Of a stretch of DNA of 64,000 nt, positions 30,036-42,392 are shown piece by piece; within the stretch, counting starts at the first letter, position 1; each line of letters opens with the position of its first letter. The translations under genes were made by a program, and so were the position numbers. Below the pieces are notes generated by a model. That model was given only the letters and a program-made list of their open reading frames with translations. It made no database searches and was not told the DNA's origin. This stretch comes from Anaspis maculata (Eukaryota > Arthropoda > Insecta > Coleoptera > Scraptiidae): positions 33,413,681-33,477,680 of the forward strand of contig OX421965.1 in assembly GCA_949128115.1 (NCBI GenBank), given 5' to 3'.

Positions 30036-31757
30036 AAAGTAGGTTCACTTGTACCGTGATTCTAGTCGGCTGTGAGATTTTGTTTCTAAGTTTCCAAATG
30101 TGAAATATAGAAAATCCCCAAAACTTTGCAGTTGGCTGCTCTGGCCGGACCAGTTTTGAAACACATTTTTTGCGTATTTCCTTTGCAGATAGCCGGAACA
30201 TTTTTGCGGGACGTGATGTCTGACGCTTTTTTCCATTTTATTGGTAAAGTGTAACAATTTTTCGACTTGTTTTTAATTTTCGCCAATGAACAAATAAATC
30301 AAGAGAACCTTGACATTTGACAGTTGTGAAAAATATTACCACAGAATAATAATACAGAAGCGACACTGACCACAAAAATCGGTTTCATCTAGTTGCCTAC
30401 ACCGAATTTAGTATTTCCATCAACTTCAAAATGATAGGTAATCTTGACGTTTTCTGTCAGTGCCAAATTCGACTAGGTTTTGAACAACAAAAAATGAGTG
30501 CGGTACGGGACTTTTCTTGTGCGATACGTGGATGTGTGGATAATTCGTCCCTCAAAAAGACACCTTTTTCAAGTTCCCAAAGGAAGCGAAAAGGTGTGAT
30601 ATATACCTAATTTCCAAGAAAGTGAAGGAAGAAAGTGAATAAAGGTAGCTATTTTGTTCAGCAAAATTGTCTTATCTACCCACTTCTACATAATATATCT
30701 TATTCTTCAGAGCGACAATATCGCTAGAAGCTCGGCTAGAAGCTTGCAGCCGCGAAGACTTGACGAATAAGATTGGAGCGTCTCTTCGGGAAAATCAAAA
30801 TACGTGCGGCTCATTTTTGTGATATGTACTTACTGTTTTCAAATGATTAAAAGAACAGGCTTTGTTCCAATTTTGTCCCTACAATATTCCCCCATGCGCC
30901 GAAAAGGAATCACCAGAATTCCAAAGGAAAGGATGGTGAATCTGCCATCTGACTATAGATTCCACTGACGGAAGACTTTCTCACCAAATATCAAGTAGGT
31001 AGTTGGGTGTATTTTTCTCTGGAACATTTCAAATCTCTTGACAGGAATACTAGTCCCGAAACACCTGGCAGTTCCAAGGTCATAGAATCTGGTCATAGCA
31101 ACAACAATGCTACAACAATAGAGTGTCGCTTCTGGTTTGATATTCTGTGATATTACTAACCTCTTAAAGCCGGTTCAACTGTAGATGCTTCAAATTAAAG
31201 ATTGTACAATGCCCTTCGTCCAAAAAAAAGGCCCCATGCAATCATCAACCCTTTCGCCTCTTCCAGTCAAAAATACAAGTCAAACCCTGAAGAATTATGG
31301 GCGATACAAGGATCGCCGTGCAGTCTGTCATTGGCAAAAGAATTTACGTGTAAAAAGTAAATTAAACCAAATTTCAAAAAACCCAGCCGCTCAAAGTTGT
31401 GTTTTGAACCGAAATTGATGTAAGTACCTTCAATTTGCAATTTGCTTTCGTTTTGGGGCTTCCCAGGACGAGTTTTTGTCGACCCTGAATGGGCCGCCGT
31501 CAAAATGACTTAGATTTGCGGCCGCCCCGTGCTCTTTTGGTGTCTACATGACGGTAACACAGCTCTGCGTCCCCCTAGTCGCACGTCCACTTATGACCAG
31601 GTCAGTTTTCCAAGATTTTAATATCAATTTGATAAGAAATATAACTTTACTTCCAGAGAAGTCAGTTTCACACCAGGTGAACAGGCGGCAAGCCTACAAT
31701 GCTAAAGTAGAAAATTTGCCCCGCCAACTAGAGTCACAGTGCAAGTGAACCTACTTT
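30036..31757 (+). mobile_element. P-like DNA transposon remnant with 36-bp inverted ends
   Basis: The ends AAAGTAGGTTCACTTGTACC.. and their inverted complement at 31722-31757 match over about 36 bp with four mismatches. AGCAAT flanks both sides (30030-30035, 31758-31763). Inside lies a broken THAP domain with a normal intron. A THAP DNA-binding domain at the transposase N-terminus, inverted ends of about 31 bp and an 8-bp target duplication define P elements. Here only six flanking bases match, so P-like is an inference. Only 1.7 kb remains; no RNase-H-like catalytic region is recognisable. Confidence 0.6.
30494..30930 (+). pseudogene. THAP-domain relic, two exons
   Basis: Exon 1 (30494-30644) starts MSAVRDFSCAIRGCVDNSSL, giving the first zinc-ligand pair of a THAP C2CH finger. 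After a one-base shift it continues TFFKFPKEAKRCD, the family's F.FP..... segment. It ends AAAG|GTAGCT. Exon 2 starts at 30711 after TATTCTTCAG and reads RLEACSREDLTNKIGASL. After further shifts it gives AAHFCDMYLLFSND and VPTIF, matching the C..H-F and AVPTIF boxes. Several frameshifts and stops make it non-functional. It sits inside the inverted-repeat element 30036-31757. Confidence 0.72.
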
Positions 31758-32831
31758 AGCAATTTTCTTTACGTGTTTGTTGTGTTGATACATAAGCTAT
31801 AAAGACTTTTATATAAGCTGTATATGGATTTTACAGTTTATGTACTTAATTTGACACTTGTCAAAATAACCTCAAAAACTACAACATTTTCACAATTTGC
31901 ACTGGAACAAACACGCAAAATGTTGTACAACACTCGTGGCTTGTTACACAAGATATTTTCCGACACTCAGCCTCTTACAGAACTCGGGCTGCGCCCTCGT
32001 TCTGCAAATTTCGGCTTCATGTCTGAAAACCACTTATGTAACAGCCAACTCGTATCGTAAACTACTATTACGAAAACTCCAATATTCCACAATGGCATGT
32101 CAAAATAGAAATTAAATACATTAAAAAAGAGTGGGTCCATTTTACGCCACTTTGATTTTGAGGTGTCAGGTATTGACATGACAAACTTCTGAATTTGAAT
32201 TATTCACGTTTGTTTTGTGACTATTTCATTTGCTTGCCAATTTTTTGAATTGTGTAAAGTGAAAAGTTGGAACTGTTCTCTGTGCGTAGTTGAAAGTTGA
32301 ATAATTACTTATAAGTAGAAGTATTCTATAATAAGTAAGCGATAAAATTGAAAATGCAACGCAAACCGCCACGAGTTCATGCCTTGTTGTCAGGTTGTCG
32401 CAACAGCTATTAGACCAGGCCCCATGCAGATCTAGGTGATTCAAATCAAGATTCAAACATAAATGCGAATATAATATTAATAAATTATTCGCGACAACAA
32501 ATCGATGGGTCAGAAAGATGGATAACTTCAAAACTACACTTGTCACTTTGACTTTGGTGAAATTTATGCTGACAAACTGAGTGACTAAAACAACTAATGA
32601 AACCTTCAAGAACAACAAACTAATGGCGGTCCAATGCCTACCTTCTGGAGGCCTATGTTGGGCAGTATATCTTGCCAACTAAACTACTCAACAATTGAAG
32701 TGGCCCACCCAAAATTTTTGATAAAGTTCAAAGTGCCCTAGCTTCCGAAAAAATAAAACTAATTCCAATTTTTTTTTCCCCACATACCTGCGCTCTTTGT
32801 CTATCAGAGGACGGATACAGAATCAAGTTTA
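31758..32831. other. no supported gene
   Basis: This contains the longest open frame of the window (32678-32226, minus, 150 codons). It is Leu/Ser/Val-rich, starts and ends without splice or regulatory context, and shows no family motif. I treat it as chance. Confidence 0.45.
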
Positions 32832-34029
32832 AATCTTCCTTGTTGGTTATACAGGGCGTCGCGTAAAACCCTTCATTAACTAAAAAGTTTTAGTAACTCC
32901 CAATTTGAAAAAACATGTTTTTAGATATCTTCAACTGGTCCAGGGAGGTTGGTAGACCCATATCTCGATACAGTTTTTCAATTTTCTGATTATCTTTCTT
33001 TACTACAGGGTGATTCAAGAAAAACAACTTCTTGGGTTTTTGGTCATACCTTTCTTCCTTGTTGACCGATTTTTGTAATCTGTAGCTCATGTTAAAGCTG
33101 AAGCTTCAGGGAACAAGAATATGTCTTCGAAATTGATGCAGAAGAAAACTTGAAATTGAGACTCTGCATCAAAAATGACGCAGATCTGAATTACCCCCGA
33201 AATCAGATCTGGAGATGGAACTCGTCGGAAATCAATTTGCTTTTAAGTGAACCATTCAAAATGATCAATTTAAGATATACCTCTTCCGGTATAAAAGAAG
33301 ACTTCTTCACGAGGGAATTAAATTGTGGCTGCATGTTTTCAGGAGAAAATCAGTGTCCCTCTTACCTGAAAACTAATGTTACCTACGTTACAAATATCAA
33401 AGCTGGTGATTATTATTGAACAGAGAAAAACCCAACAATGTTTCGGAATTCAATTACTGGCTTTGTTGTTCGTAACGTAGGTTACATTAGTTTTCAGGTA
33501 AGAGGGACACTGATTTTTTTCTGAAAACATGCAGCCATAATTTAATTCCCTTGTCAAAAAATCTTCTTATAAACAGAAAGAGGTATATCTTGAATTGATC
33601 ATTTTGAACTGTTGAGTTTAAAGCGAATTGATTTCGGAGGAGTTCCAACTCCAGATTTGATTTTGGGGGTTATTCAGATCTGTGTCATTTTTGATGCAGA
33701 GTCTCAATCTCAATTTTTTTTCTGCATCAATTTCGAAGACATATTTCTGTTCCCTGAAGCTTCAGCTTTAGCATGAGCTACAGATTATAAAAATTGGTCA
33801 ATAAGAAAAAAGTTTTGACCAAAAAACCAAGAAGTTGTTTTTCTTGAATCACCCTGTAGTGAAGAAAGATAATCGGAGAATTGAAAAACCGTTTCGAGAT
33901 ATGGGTGAACCATCTTCCCTGGACCAGTTCAAAATATCCAAAAACATGTTTTTTCCAATTGGGAGTTACTCAAACTTTTTAGTTTTTGAAGGGTTTTAGG
34001 CGATGCCCTGGATAACCGACACGGAAGAT
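32832..34029. mobile_element. 1.2-kb long-arm foldback
   Basis: ATCTTCCTTGTTGGTTATAC.. pairs with ..GATAACCGACACGGAAGAT, and pairing continues through TAGTTAATGAAGGG, TGATTCAAGAAAAACAAC, CTTCAGG and TAACGTAGGTAACATTAG-type words to a loop near 33395-33470. Arms are about 560 bp. No coding and no certain target duplication. Confidence 0.75.
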
Positions 34030-34119
34030 CGGGATCAGAGCAGGAAGAAATGAATATAGAGCGACTATACTATACAATGTGAAACACCTGCGGAGTCAAA
34101 AGTTGTGAAGTATGCGTTC

Positions 34120-34240
34120 AACTCTAGTGTGATTCTAGTTGGTAGTTAGTTGGCTGAGAGTCTAGCCACGCGAAACCCTCGAAAAGGAGAAATTCGGGAA
34201 ATCATAGCTCACTCGAGTCACACTAGAAGTCAGGTCGAAC
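34120..34240 (+). repeat. repeat resembling the flanks of the 36.16-kb foldback
   Basis: GCGTTCAACTCTAGTGTGAT followed by TTAGTTGGCTGAGAGTCT is found here without interruption. At 36121-36158 and 37757-37800 the same two halves flank the 1.6-kb foldback, so this is a relative of the pre-insertion site. Confidence 0.6.
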
Positions 34241-36120
34241 TCAGTAATCAGTACCTATAGCTAAAGTGCGACGATTTGTATTGTGAAACTGAACAGAACA
34301 CAGACACACAACTCAAGAAGACGTTGCACAGTACTTTCCACATGGCTCCCACAATGGCTGTTTCTTCTGTCAATTTTTAAAACCTCTGTCAGCTCTGTGA
34401 CATGTAAAATGTAAAATTGAAAAGGTCTGGATACAAAATTGTCTTTTAATCCTACAATCGAGTTTCAACTTCCTCCCTGAAGGGACGCTTATTCGATAAG
34501 AATAATTTCTTGCGTCGCTGGATTCCGCCGGGGAAGTATTGTGTCATCCAAAACAGCATCTTCGTAATCATTAATGGATTGGATTGAGCGCTGGACGAGG
34601 ACGAGGGCGAGGGATTGGACTTGAAAAAATATATAGGTGGGTAGGTATATATTTATGTAGGTTGGTATGTAAAAAAGGCATGTGTGACCCTTTTTTTCTC
34701 CATCACAAATTTTTTTGTACAACACGGATCTGGACCAATCTGCAAATCATCTGGGTAGGTACTTGAATGAAAAAGTGAAAACCAGGACAACAATAAAATG
34801 GTATGTATGCAAATCTCCCATTGTCCTGTCTAGCATCCACCTGTGATTGTTGAGATTATCTTCTATTCCATTTATGGACTAGTGACGTTTTCATATTTAA
34901 TATTCGTCACTACCCTAAACAGTGATGTCCATCCAGATATGACATCACCTATTTATCTGACCCAGACCAGGATCTTCTTGGAAGACACGACGATCGGCGA
35001 CCACAATTCCGCGTAGATTTCTGTATCAGTTTTAATAATAGAAATTTATGCTGTGCCTTAACTGTTTGTTTATAATCTATTATTCCACTTATTAATAACT
35101 GAAAGTGTAACCACTGAAATGTAGTATCTAGTGCTTAAAATTTGCGTGGGCTATGCTATTCATCATTGTACTGTGCGTCTTTCATTATTTCGAATTCTTG
35201 CGCGTATTTATTAATCATCAAAGATACCTGCCTAAGCTCGAGGAACTCAAAACTAATTCTACTATTCAGTATAGATAATAATTATAATAACAATAGCGTT
35301 TCAAAAATATAAAAATAATCACCTATATAAGGTAGAGTTTTATGAAACAATTTTGATTAAGTAATTTGTTGCTCAGGTTATGGAAAATAGCAAGTTAATA
35401 GCTGTATTACACTACACAATTTTTTGTACAATTTCTTCAACAATCTGCCAAAATAGTGTTAAAAAACGATGGACTTGATTGTTGAACTGACAGAATGTTC
35501 AAGAAATTGTTCAAGAAATTGTGTAGTGTAATACAGCTTCAAAAGCTTTTTTCTCATAATCTTTTCCTTCTGATTTTCAGATGACAGGTTGGTTGTATGT
35601 ACATATCTAATACTGACTTGTGCTCGATACTTACTCAGTTATGGCAACAAATCCTAAAACAACCCGTTTAAGTTCGAAAGATTGTCAATTATGTTGTTCT
35701 TGCATGGGCAATGTGACAAGATTTGCTGGACTTCTTTATAATATATAATAATGACGTCACGTCGATGCAACTCGTCTTATAATAATAATAATAATAATGA
35801 AGTTTAGAGAGAGGGAAAATTTTATAGAAGTAATTAAGGTAACAAACACAAATTCACGGTGATAATTACCATTATTGTAATGTAACTAGTGTATAATAAT
35901 GTTGCAAACATGATAATAATATATAAGAATATAACCGTGACCTTTGTCCTGCTCTAGTCTAGTGACTTTCTGTTACTTCAATAACTATTATGCTATAGGC
36001 ACCTCTAGGTCAATGAATTTTGGGAACATTGAAGGTCATACAATGGAAATTCTACGTACTTATTATTAAGGCTGAAATATATACATAGATTGGTAGGTAC
36101 TTATACTTATTATTACCAAA
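34240..36120. other. no gene seen
   Basis: Apart from the hairpin MITE at 35400 and a (TAA)n tract near 35777-35800, this is AT-rich single-copy-looking DNA with no recognisable coding sequence. Confidence 0.5.
35400..35538. mobile_element. hairpin MITE family, copy D
   Basis: 139-bp copy with the same ends and centre (AAATAGTGTTAAAAAACGAT). A few substitutions distinguish it from copy C. Confidence 0.88.
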
Positions 36121-36158
36121 GTACGTTCAACTCATATTTGGACCTTAGTGTGATTCTA

Positions 36159-37762
36159 AACTGCTCAACAGATATGTTGCGAGGGAAAAATTGGACCGAC
36201 TTTGAATCCCAATAACTTTTGAATGGCACAAACAATTTCAGTTTGGTTGTCACAGTTAGCTCAATCTTTCCGTTATCTATCTTTGGGAGGTGAGGATCAG
36301 GAGGCTGCATTCAAAATATTTACAGGGTGAAGTATAAAACAGTGCAAAATTGCAGCAAACTCAACGGACCCCATTTTCAAAATGATTTTTCTTTCAAATT
36401 GCCAATGAAAGAATTATGAGACGTGTTTTTTTGGCTTGTGCTCAGTTTCAGAAATTTTGGAATCGGAAGTCTGGTTCTGATTTTAAAACTTTTTCTCTTG
36501 AATGATACTGAAGGTTTATCCTATCGCTGCACACAAGATCATGTTACTCTGATAATAGGGAGGTCGCAATTTAGGCATAATGTTTTTTAAACGGTTCTCA
36601 GCAAATCAACTCGCAGACTATTTCGAATATCTTGGTCAGGCCTCAAAAATGGGCATTTGAAAAGACCGACACAATTTTTTTCTCAAAAATAGAATTTTAT
36701 CAAGATTTCTTCGCAATTTTGTGCAAACAAATTATCATAAAAGGGAGGATAGGGGTAGGTACGATCCATGCTCAGACGAGTACTTGCTCTTTGTCAAGCA
36801 AGGGGAAGAGAGAAACAAAGTGAAAAGTTGTCGATTAGCGCCTAAACCAGACCCATGGTTCTCTTTTCTGGTGGCTGAAAGACGGACGGACGGACGGACG
36901 GACGGAAGAAAGACGAAGTGCAGCTAATACACTCGTATGGTCATCCTTGAATGGAAATAATATTAATGCCTTTATTTACGATTGCATAACAGCGGAGTTC
37001 AGCTGACGCTATTCTCCCACTCAGCTGATGCCAACACATTATCATTCCAGGGAATGAAATCGTCCGTTACCTTCAAGCTTTTTTTTCCACAAGATGATCT
37101 CTAGGGAGCCTATTATCAACAAAAACTGAAATTCAACATCATTGTCAAGTTCAGGAGATCAAAGTTACGAAGAAAACCTCGAAAAAAAACTTTGTTCAAA
37201 TGTGAAAATCTGATCAAAATAAATTTTTAAGAAAAAACCTGTGTCGGTCGACTGAAATGGGCTCTTTTTTTTGGGCCTTGATCAAGATATTCGAGATTTG
37301 AGAGTCAAGTTACCAAGAACCGTTCAAGAAACAACATCCGTAAATTGCAACCTCCCATCATTAGAGTAACATAATCTTGCGTGTAGTGATTGATGAGTAT
37401 CGTTCTGATATAAAGAAAAAATAAAATCAGATCCAGATTCCCGATTTAAAAAATTTAAAAAGTTAGCAAAAGCTGAAGCATCACAGCTCATAAATTTTTC
37501 ATTGGCATTTGAGAAGAAACATTATTTTGAAAAGGGGAATCCGTTGAATTTGCTGCAATTTTGCATTGTTTCATATTTCACTCTGTAGATTTTTCAAATG
37601 CAGCCTTGTGATCTTCACCACCCGGAGATGGGTAACGGAGAGATTGAGCTAACTAGCTGTGAAAACAGAATTAAAATTGTGTGTGTGTTATTTAAACGTT
37701 ATTGTGGTCCAAAATCGGACCAATTTTCCCTCGCGACAACATATTTGTTGAGAAATTCAGTT
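36159..37762. mobile_element. 1.6-kb long-arm foldback carrying a (GACG)n tract
   Basis: Arms of about 450 bp (36159-36610 and 37310-37762) pair: AACTG..CTCAACA.ATATGTTG, GCGAGGGAAAA.TTGG, CACAGTTAGCTCAATCT and GTATAAAACAGTGCAAAATT with their complements. The centre holds the GACG microsatellite at 36881-36906. No transposase is seen. Confidence 0.72.
36881..36906. repeat. (GACG)n microsatellite
   Basis: Six GACG units (TCCG on the other strand) at the centre of a foldback. Confidence 0.85.
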
Positions 37763-37959
37763 GGCTGAGAGTCTCGCTACGAGTACCTCAAAAAGAAGTA
37801 ATTCAGTGAATTATAGACGTACTATAGGTACCTGATTGATCTGAGTGGGCATGCCCTTGTCAAAAAATCTACCAAGAAGTCCAAAATCAAATTACCTATT
37901 TTATCACTAATAGTGATGAACCAATGACTTGTGCATATTAGCTTCAATTTGATGTAGAT

Positions 37960-38350
37960 ATCACAAAGTATTAACAATGTCATTCGAAATTTTAAGCAGG
38001 GTAGGGTGAAGGCGAAGGTATTGAAGACAAAAATCTGGCAATACGTGTCTCAGATGTCCCTCTCGAAATAAGAATCGACCTGTTTTTGCTAGAAGATACC
38101 TTTCTCAAGAATCGGGAGTTAATAGGGAAAAAACTCTTTTTTTCAATTACAATAAGAGAATTTTGAGAAAAGTTAGGGGGTAATATGAAAACTTTTAAAA
38201 TATGTTTGACAGAAAAAGAATTGTATTACATTCAGTTTGATATAATATCACAAGATAGGTAATGCTATTCAAAATGTTGAAGTAGGGTAGGGTGGGGGCG
38301 AAGGGGTTGAAAATAGAAATTTGACAAGGCGATGAGAAATCCAGGGTGGG
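37960..38350. repeat. two diverged direct repeats
   Basis: AGGGTAGGGTGAAGGCGAAG near 38000 and AGGGTAGGGTGGGGGCGAAG near 38285 lie in longer similar contexts (ATATCACAA.., TTGAAGACA/TTGAAAATA). The spacing is about 290 bp. Confidence 0.5.
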
Positions 38351-38849
38351 GATAAGTTTGAAAATGGGCACCCTGTATACATGAGTACACAAACAAAACG
38401 ATGATTGATCAAAGAAAAGACAAGACTAATTATTGAACATTTGAATGGGAGAACAACAATGATGACGACAACACGAACACAACTTTATGCCAACCAAACT
38501 TGGAACGTCGTGCTTTGAAAGAGAAAGATGTTATCACCTGAACTAAATAAGTATGCGCCTGATCATGTGTCAAGCAGGCAGATACATCACTTCTTAATTT
38601 TGTGTGATACCTACCTGTAAAAAGTATCTACCTAAAAGAGTGAAGTTTTTTTTTGTAGTTTATAACCTACCTAGTGCATGCCGTAACAAAACCATGGTCC
38701 ATGGTAAACAATAAACATGCTGACTTAGGTACCTTCGTGTCCCTATAAAACAGTTGTGACTTATAGGTAGGTAAAATGTCGGTTATTCATATGTTGTACG
38801 TCATTTACTAGTCGTTTCGGGTACCAATAATAATTATTATAGTAGTGTT

Positions 38850-39345
38850 ACGAGCGGCGATGCCCGTGCAATCTGGAAACACGCGAGACACATATTTCTA
38901 GGCTCTTCCACGGCCGCAGTGTACAAATGGGCGGAGCTCTGGACATTTCTGGAGTGTTCGTGGTGGCGTTGAAATGCATGGAGACTCAAACGCCTGATCC
39001 AGACGCATCTGTCCTTTGTGGCGGCGGTGCCACATACTCAGAACACACGGAAAGCACGCGAAAGGTGTGTGATTATTCGGGAGTCGCCTAGAAAACCATA
39101 TGCCGGGCCACTATGGAAATTGCTGGAAGATGATGGGAAGTTTGGGAACACTAATCGGAGGCATAGAATATGCGTTGCGTTGCACGTAGAATACGAACGA
39201 TGGTGCCGACCCCAAGCGATGTTGGTGGTCGTTAAAAATTCCTACTCTGTGTTGAAACACACAGGGGTTCGGCAAAATTTTCGGTATGGGCTACAATGGC
39301 TACATGCATGCGCCGGTGACATAGAGCACCGCCGCGGAATGTGAA
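38850..39345 (+). other. GC-rich open stretch of unknown identity
   Basis: Clearly GC-richer than its surroundings, with two overlapping long open frames. One runs about 123 codons from 38973 to 39344, ending GLQWLHACAGDIEHRRGM. Another, from about 38878 to 39090, contains MGGALDISGVFVVALKCMET. I recognise neither. The stretch stops at the edge of the foldback at 39355. It could be a fragment of a gene, an integrated foreign segment or an unknown transposon. No start context or splice sites support expression. Confidence 0.3.
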
Positions 39346-39699
39346 ACTCTTGTGCCCACTCAGCATAGCATGTCATGTTTCATAAATGAGATGATCTCAA
39401 TCATGTCACAAAATAACATCACAATGAACGTTACTTCCACATCTCTGTGATGTTCATCCGCGATGTTATACGATGTAATGTCTGAGAGATGTTTCGAAAT
39501 GAACTTAAATTGAACATCACACATGAGACATCTACCGGACATCACATTGTTACTGCTTTCAACTTGCCGAAGTGTAACATCTCACTGACGTCAATGAGAT
39601 GTAGTCACTGAGAGATTTTTCAAATTTCGCGGGCTGTCATCGTCAAGCTCTGTGTGTCGGAAAATATTTAATAAATAGTTTTGTCCTCTATTCCATGTG

Positions 39700-40090
39700 T
39701 GTGATGCCAGAACAGCCTTATGTCTTCATGTTTAGTGTGGGGCCTTATGTCTTATGTCTTCAAGTGTCGTTTGGAACAACTTTTGTGTCTTGTTGTGCTT
39801 GTGGCTTTCCGAACTAGTGTGCCCCGTTTGTGTCTCCTTGTGTTCTTCGAAAGCCTACTGGGCCTTCTTGCATTTTGTCGTGACTTTCGCACCTTTAGTG
39901 AACCCTTGTGTTTGCTTTTGCGTTATTCGGAACCCCAAAATGGGCCCCTTTTTGTTTTATTGTGCTTTCGAATACTTTGATGACTCCCGTTCATGTCTTA
40001 TTGTAATGTCCGGGGCCCCAACGGAGTCCCTTGTGCCTTGCTGTAACGTTTCGAGCCCCAGCGAGGCTTTTTGAGCTTGGTGTATCGTTT
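39700..40090 (+). repeat. degenerate TGTGTCTT/GGCCCC tandem repeat
   Basis: CTTATGTCTT, TTGTGTCTTGTTGTG, GTTTGTGTCTCCTTGTG and GGGCCTT/GGGGCCCC units alternate, as in 24880-25262 read on the other strand. The overlapping 86- and 106-codon frames are Leu/Cys/Phe/Val-rich repeat translations. It lies inside the foldback at 39355-40627. Confidence 0.55.
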
Positions 40091-40167
40091 GGAGTCCTAA
40101 TGAAATATTCCGAGAAACATCCCTGAACTTCCTGAACATCAAGTGCGCTGTTTAAATATACTGTAGT

Positions 40168-40256
40168 AGATAAGTTGGTAGCTTAGACGAATCGGCAGCA
40201 GTGCCTCTAACCATCACCTGTGGGGATCCAGGTTCGAATCCTGCGGAGGACGCCAT
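40168..40256 (+). mobile_element. tRNA-derived SINE head
   Basis: TAGCTTAGACGAATCGGCAG looks like an A-box. GGTTCGAATCC is a perfect B-box, in a pairing T-arm context (CCAGGTTCGAATCCTGC). No complete cloverleaf is found. The tail is not defined. Confidence 0.5.
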
Positions 40257-40879
40257 AGAAGAAGAACTTTTCTTAGGGAAAAAACGTGCTGTATAGATTG
40301 TAAAAATTAGTAAAAATAGGTGCAGAACCTCCTGTGACATAAAACTATGTTGAAAAGTGGTGAAAAATTAATTTTTATTTAAAAACACACATCCAAAATG
40401 CGACGTATCATGTACGTCAAAAAGTGATATCTACGAGATGTGGAATAGCGATGTAGATAGTATGTCACATTTGGACATCTTTGAGATATCTCATTCATGT
40501 TCTTATTACCCGGACATAAGAAGTAACAGAGATGTCCACTTAACATCGCAGAGACTTTTTTGTTAACATCGCAGTTGTGACTTGAACATCTAAGTGATGT
40601 CACAGAGATGTTTTCTTGCTGAGTGGGTGGGAGCGATTTAGTTAGCGAACATCTCACTAGATCGCGCTCGTGTCGACTGAAAACATTTTAAATTTCTTTT
40701 ACGTGGTGGCTCCATCACAACATGCTCAACCAACAAATACACGAGAAATAAATAATGTCATCTCTTGTTTTTTTCAAATGACATTTCCTTCAGTTTAATT
40801 CTGTAAGTCGTATTCAGGGTCACATTTTTCATATTTTCCAACCCTAATCTAATGGTTCTTCCAAAAGTTCATAGTTTAA

Positions 40880-41535
40880 GGACGGCATTTCCTAGCATAA
40901 AAAATAGCTGGAAGACTGCGGATTAGCTGCGGAGCGAAAAAGAAACAGAGAGATTCTTGTGGCGTGAGTTACTGCCAAATCTGTGCAGCTGAAAATGTAA
41001 CAAAAAAATCAGTTATTCAAATCTAGGCTGGCAAGAGAATGAGGGTAACCCAGTCGGTAGGACGGGAAGCTCGGCCCCGCTTTTAAAGGCGAAGGTCCCG
41101 GATTCAAATCCGCACTGGGCCAGATGGACTTTTCCACGCGTTTCCTAGTACTGGGGCATCTACTATCGTGCGGTGATGCCCCGGGAAAAGGGATGGAACG
41201 AGAAAGCCATCGAAACAAAACCACACTGATTAATCCCCAGTTCCAAAAATGCCTTCGTTGTTATCGTCAATACTGTTATCGTTACTGAAAAACCCACACA
41301 GAAAATCCTGCTAATAACCTAGTAGTTGATGCTGGGCAAAAAAAAAGGGTCTTTTTCGAAAAAAAAAATGAAAAAATTAGAAGAAAAAAATTTGAGTTTT
41401 TTTAATTTTGAAATTTTGAAACACTTATTCGTTTTCATACTTGACTTTAGATCACCCTTCCTTTTTTCAACTCTCCTGCTCCATTGGTTTTCATAAAACT
41501 CACATTTGAAGAAAAAACAGTAGGAAATGCCGTCC
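40880..41535. mobile_element. TTAA-flanked MITE, copy 1, split by a SINE
   Basis: The 15-bp inverted ends GGACGGCATTTCCTA sit between intact TTAA sites (40876-40879, 41536-41539), the target signature of the piggyBac superfamily. Sequence outside 41035-41330 matches copy 2 closely (GCTGCGGA..GAAAGAAAC, CTTGTGGCGTGAGTT). No transposase. Confidence 0.8.
41035..41330 (+). mobile_element. tRNA-derived SINE, copy 1
   Basis: About 295 bp inserted in the TTAA MITE; comparison with its uninterrupted sister at 42393 fixes the borders, with GCTGGCAA / GCTGGGCA repeated on both sides. A B-box (GGATTCAAATCC) lies near 41100, followed by GGGCCAGATGGACTTTTCCA and a tail TGCTAATAACCTAGTAGTTG. The body matches 48580-48795 on the minus strand. 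Confidence 0.75.
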
Positions 41536-42392
41536 TTAAGAGATAATCGCCGGCTTTATTCTCTTCTATATGCCATTGGAAATTTTCAATACCTAATCAA
41601 AATGGGATTTTGAAGTGCTGAAATAAGGTAGGTAGGTAGGTACTCATTTGACTATAGGTATGAACAAGTACCTATCTACTGTGTCAGATATAAGGCACAG
41701 GTTCAGGCCTAATTTCAATCCATCTTGGGATTCCTGCCCAATACTTGCCAACTTGCAGACTTGCCTTTGTAGTTCCTGTTGGAGGAGCTGCACAAAAATT
41801 GAATCTATAATCTATCTTTCACTTTCTATGTCAAGTTTTCATTTTCAATATTGAGTCACTTGGCCAAGTCAATACACATGTCGTTAATAGCACTGATTGT
41901 CACAAGTTGGAATCTTGGAAGCTGGAATCATATTTTCCCTCGTATTTTCCATATTGGAATCTATTTAGACACATAATATAGGCAAATGTTGGGTGTTTCT
42001 TGAAAACTTGAATGCACTACTATGACTACCACTGTGTAAACATAGTACCATTGTATTAGTACTGTGTGGAACCGTTTAGTGTGGAACTGTAGTAGTGTAA
42101 CTAGCTAGGCAACTTTAAATGCACTGTTGCGAGGGCGAAAATATACATCATTATACGTACGTACGACTCCTAGCCATTGAGATGTTCGACTTTTTTGAAA
42201 ATTGAATTATATTTAAATCTACTTGAATTGATTGACAATTTGTCTATTTAAAAATGGAATGTCATCTTTTGACTTGACCTTACTTTACGCAGCTTGACTC
42301 AATTTGGCTCATCGACACTTTTGGTTTAAGCTTGAAAGGACCTCGAAACTTTACACCTCAGAAGTAGGTACAGCATGAAACTAAGAATTTAA

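Larger units (their letters stand above)
39355..40627. mobile_element. 1.27-kb element with CCCACTCAGCA ends
   Basis: CCCACTCAGCA at 39355 and its complement at 40617-40627 bound arms (39355-39640, 40375-40627) rich in GAGATGT/ACATCTC words that pair. The centre contains the TGTGTCTT repeat and a tRNA-like segment. The target duplication is not clear. Confidence 0.6.

Noticed and set aside
32226..32678. Longest open frame in the window (150 codons, minus)
   Set aside because: No family motif, no splice or promoter context, composition (Leu/Ser/Val/Thr) expected from AT-rich DNA read in this frame.
40168..40256. tRNA gene
   Set aside because: Good B-box but no complete cloverleaf; lies within a transposon.
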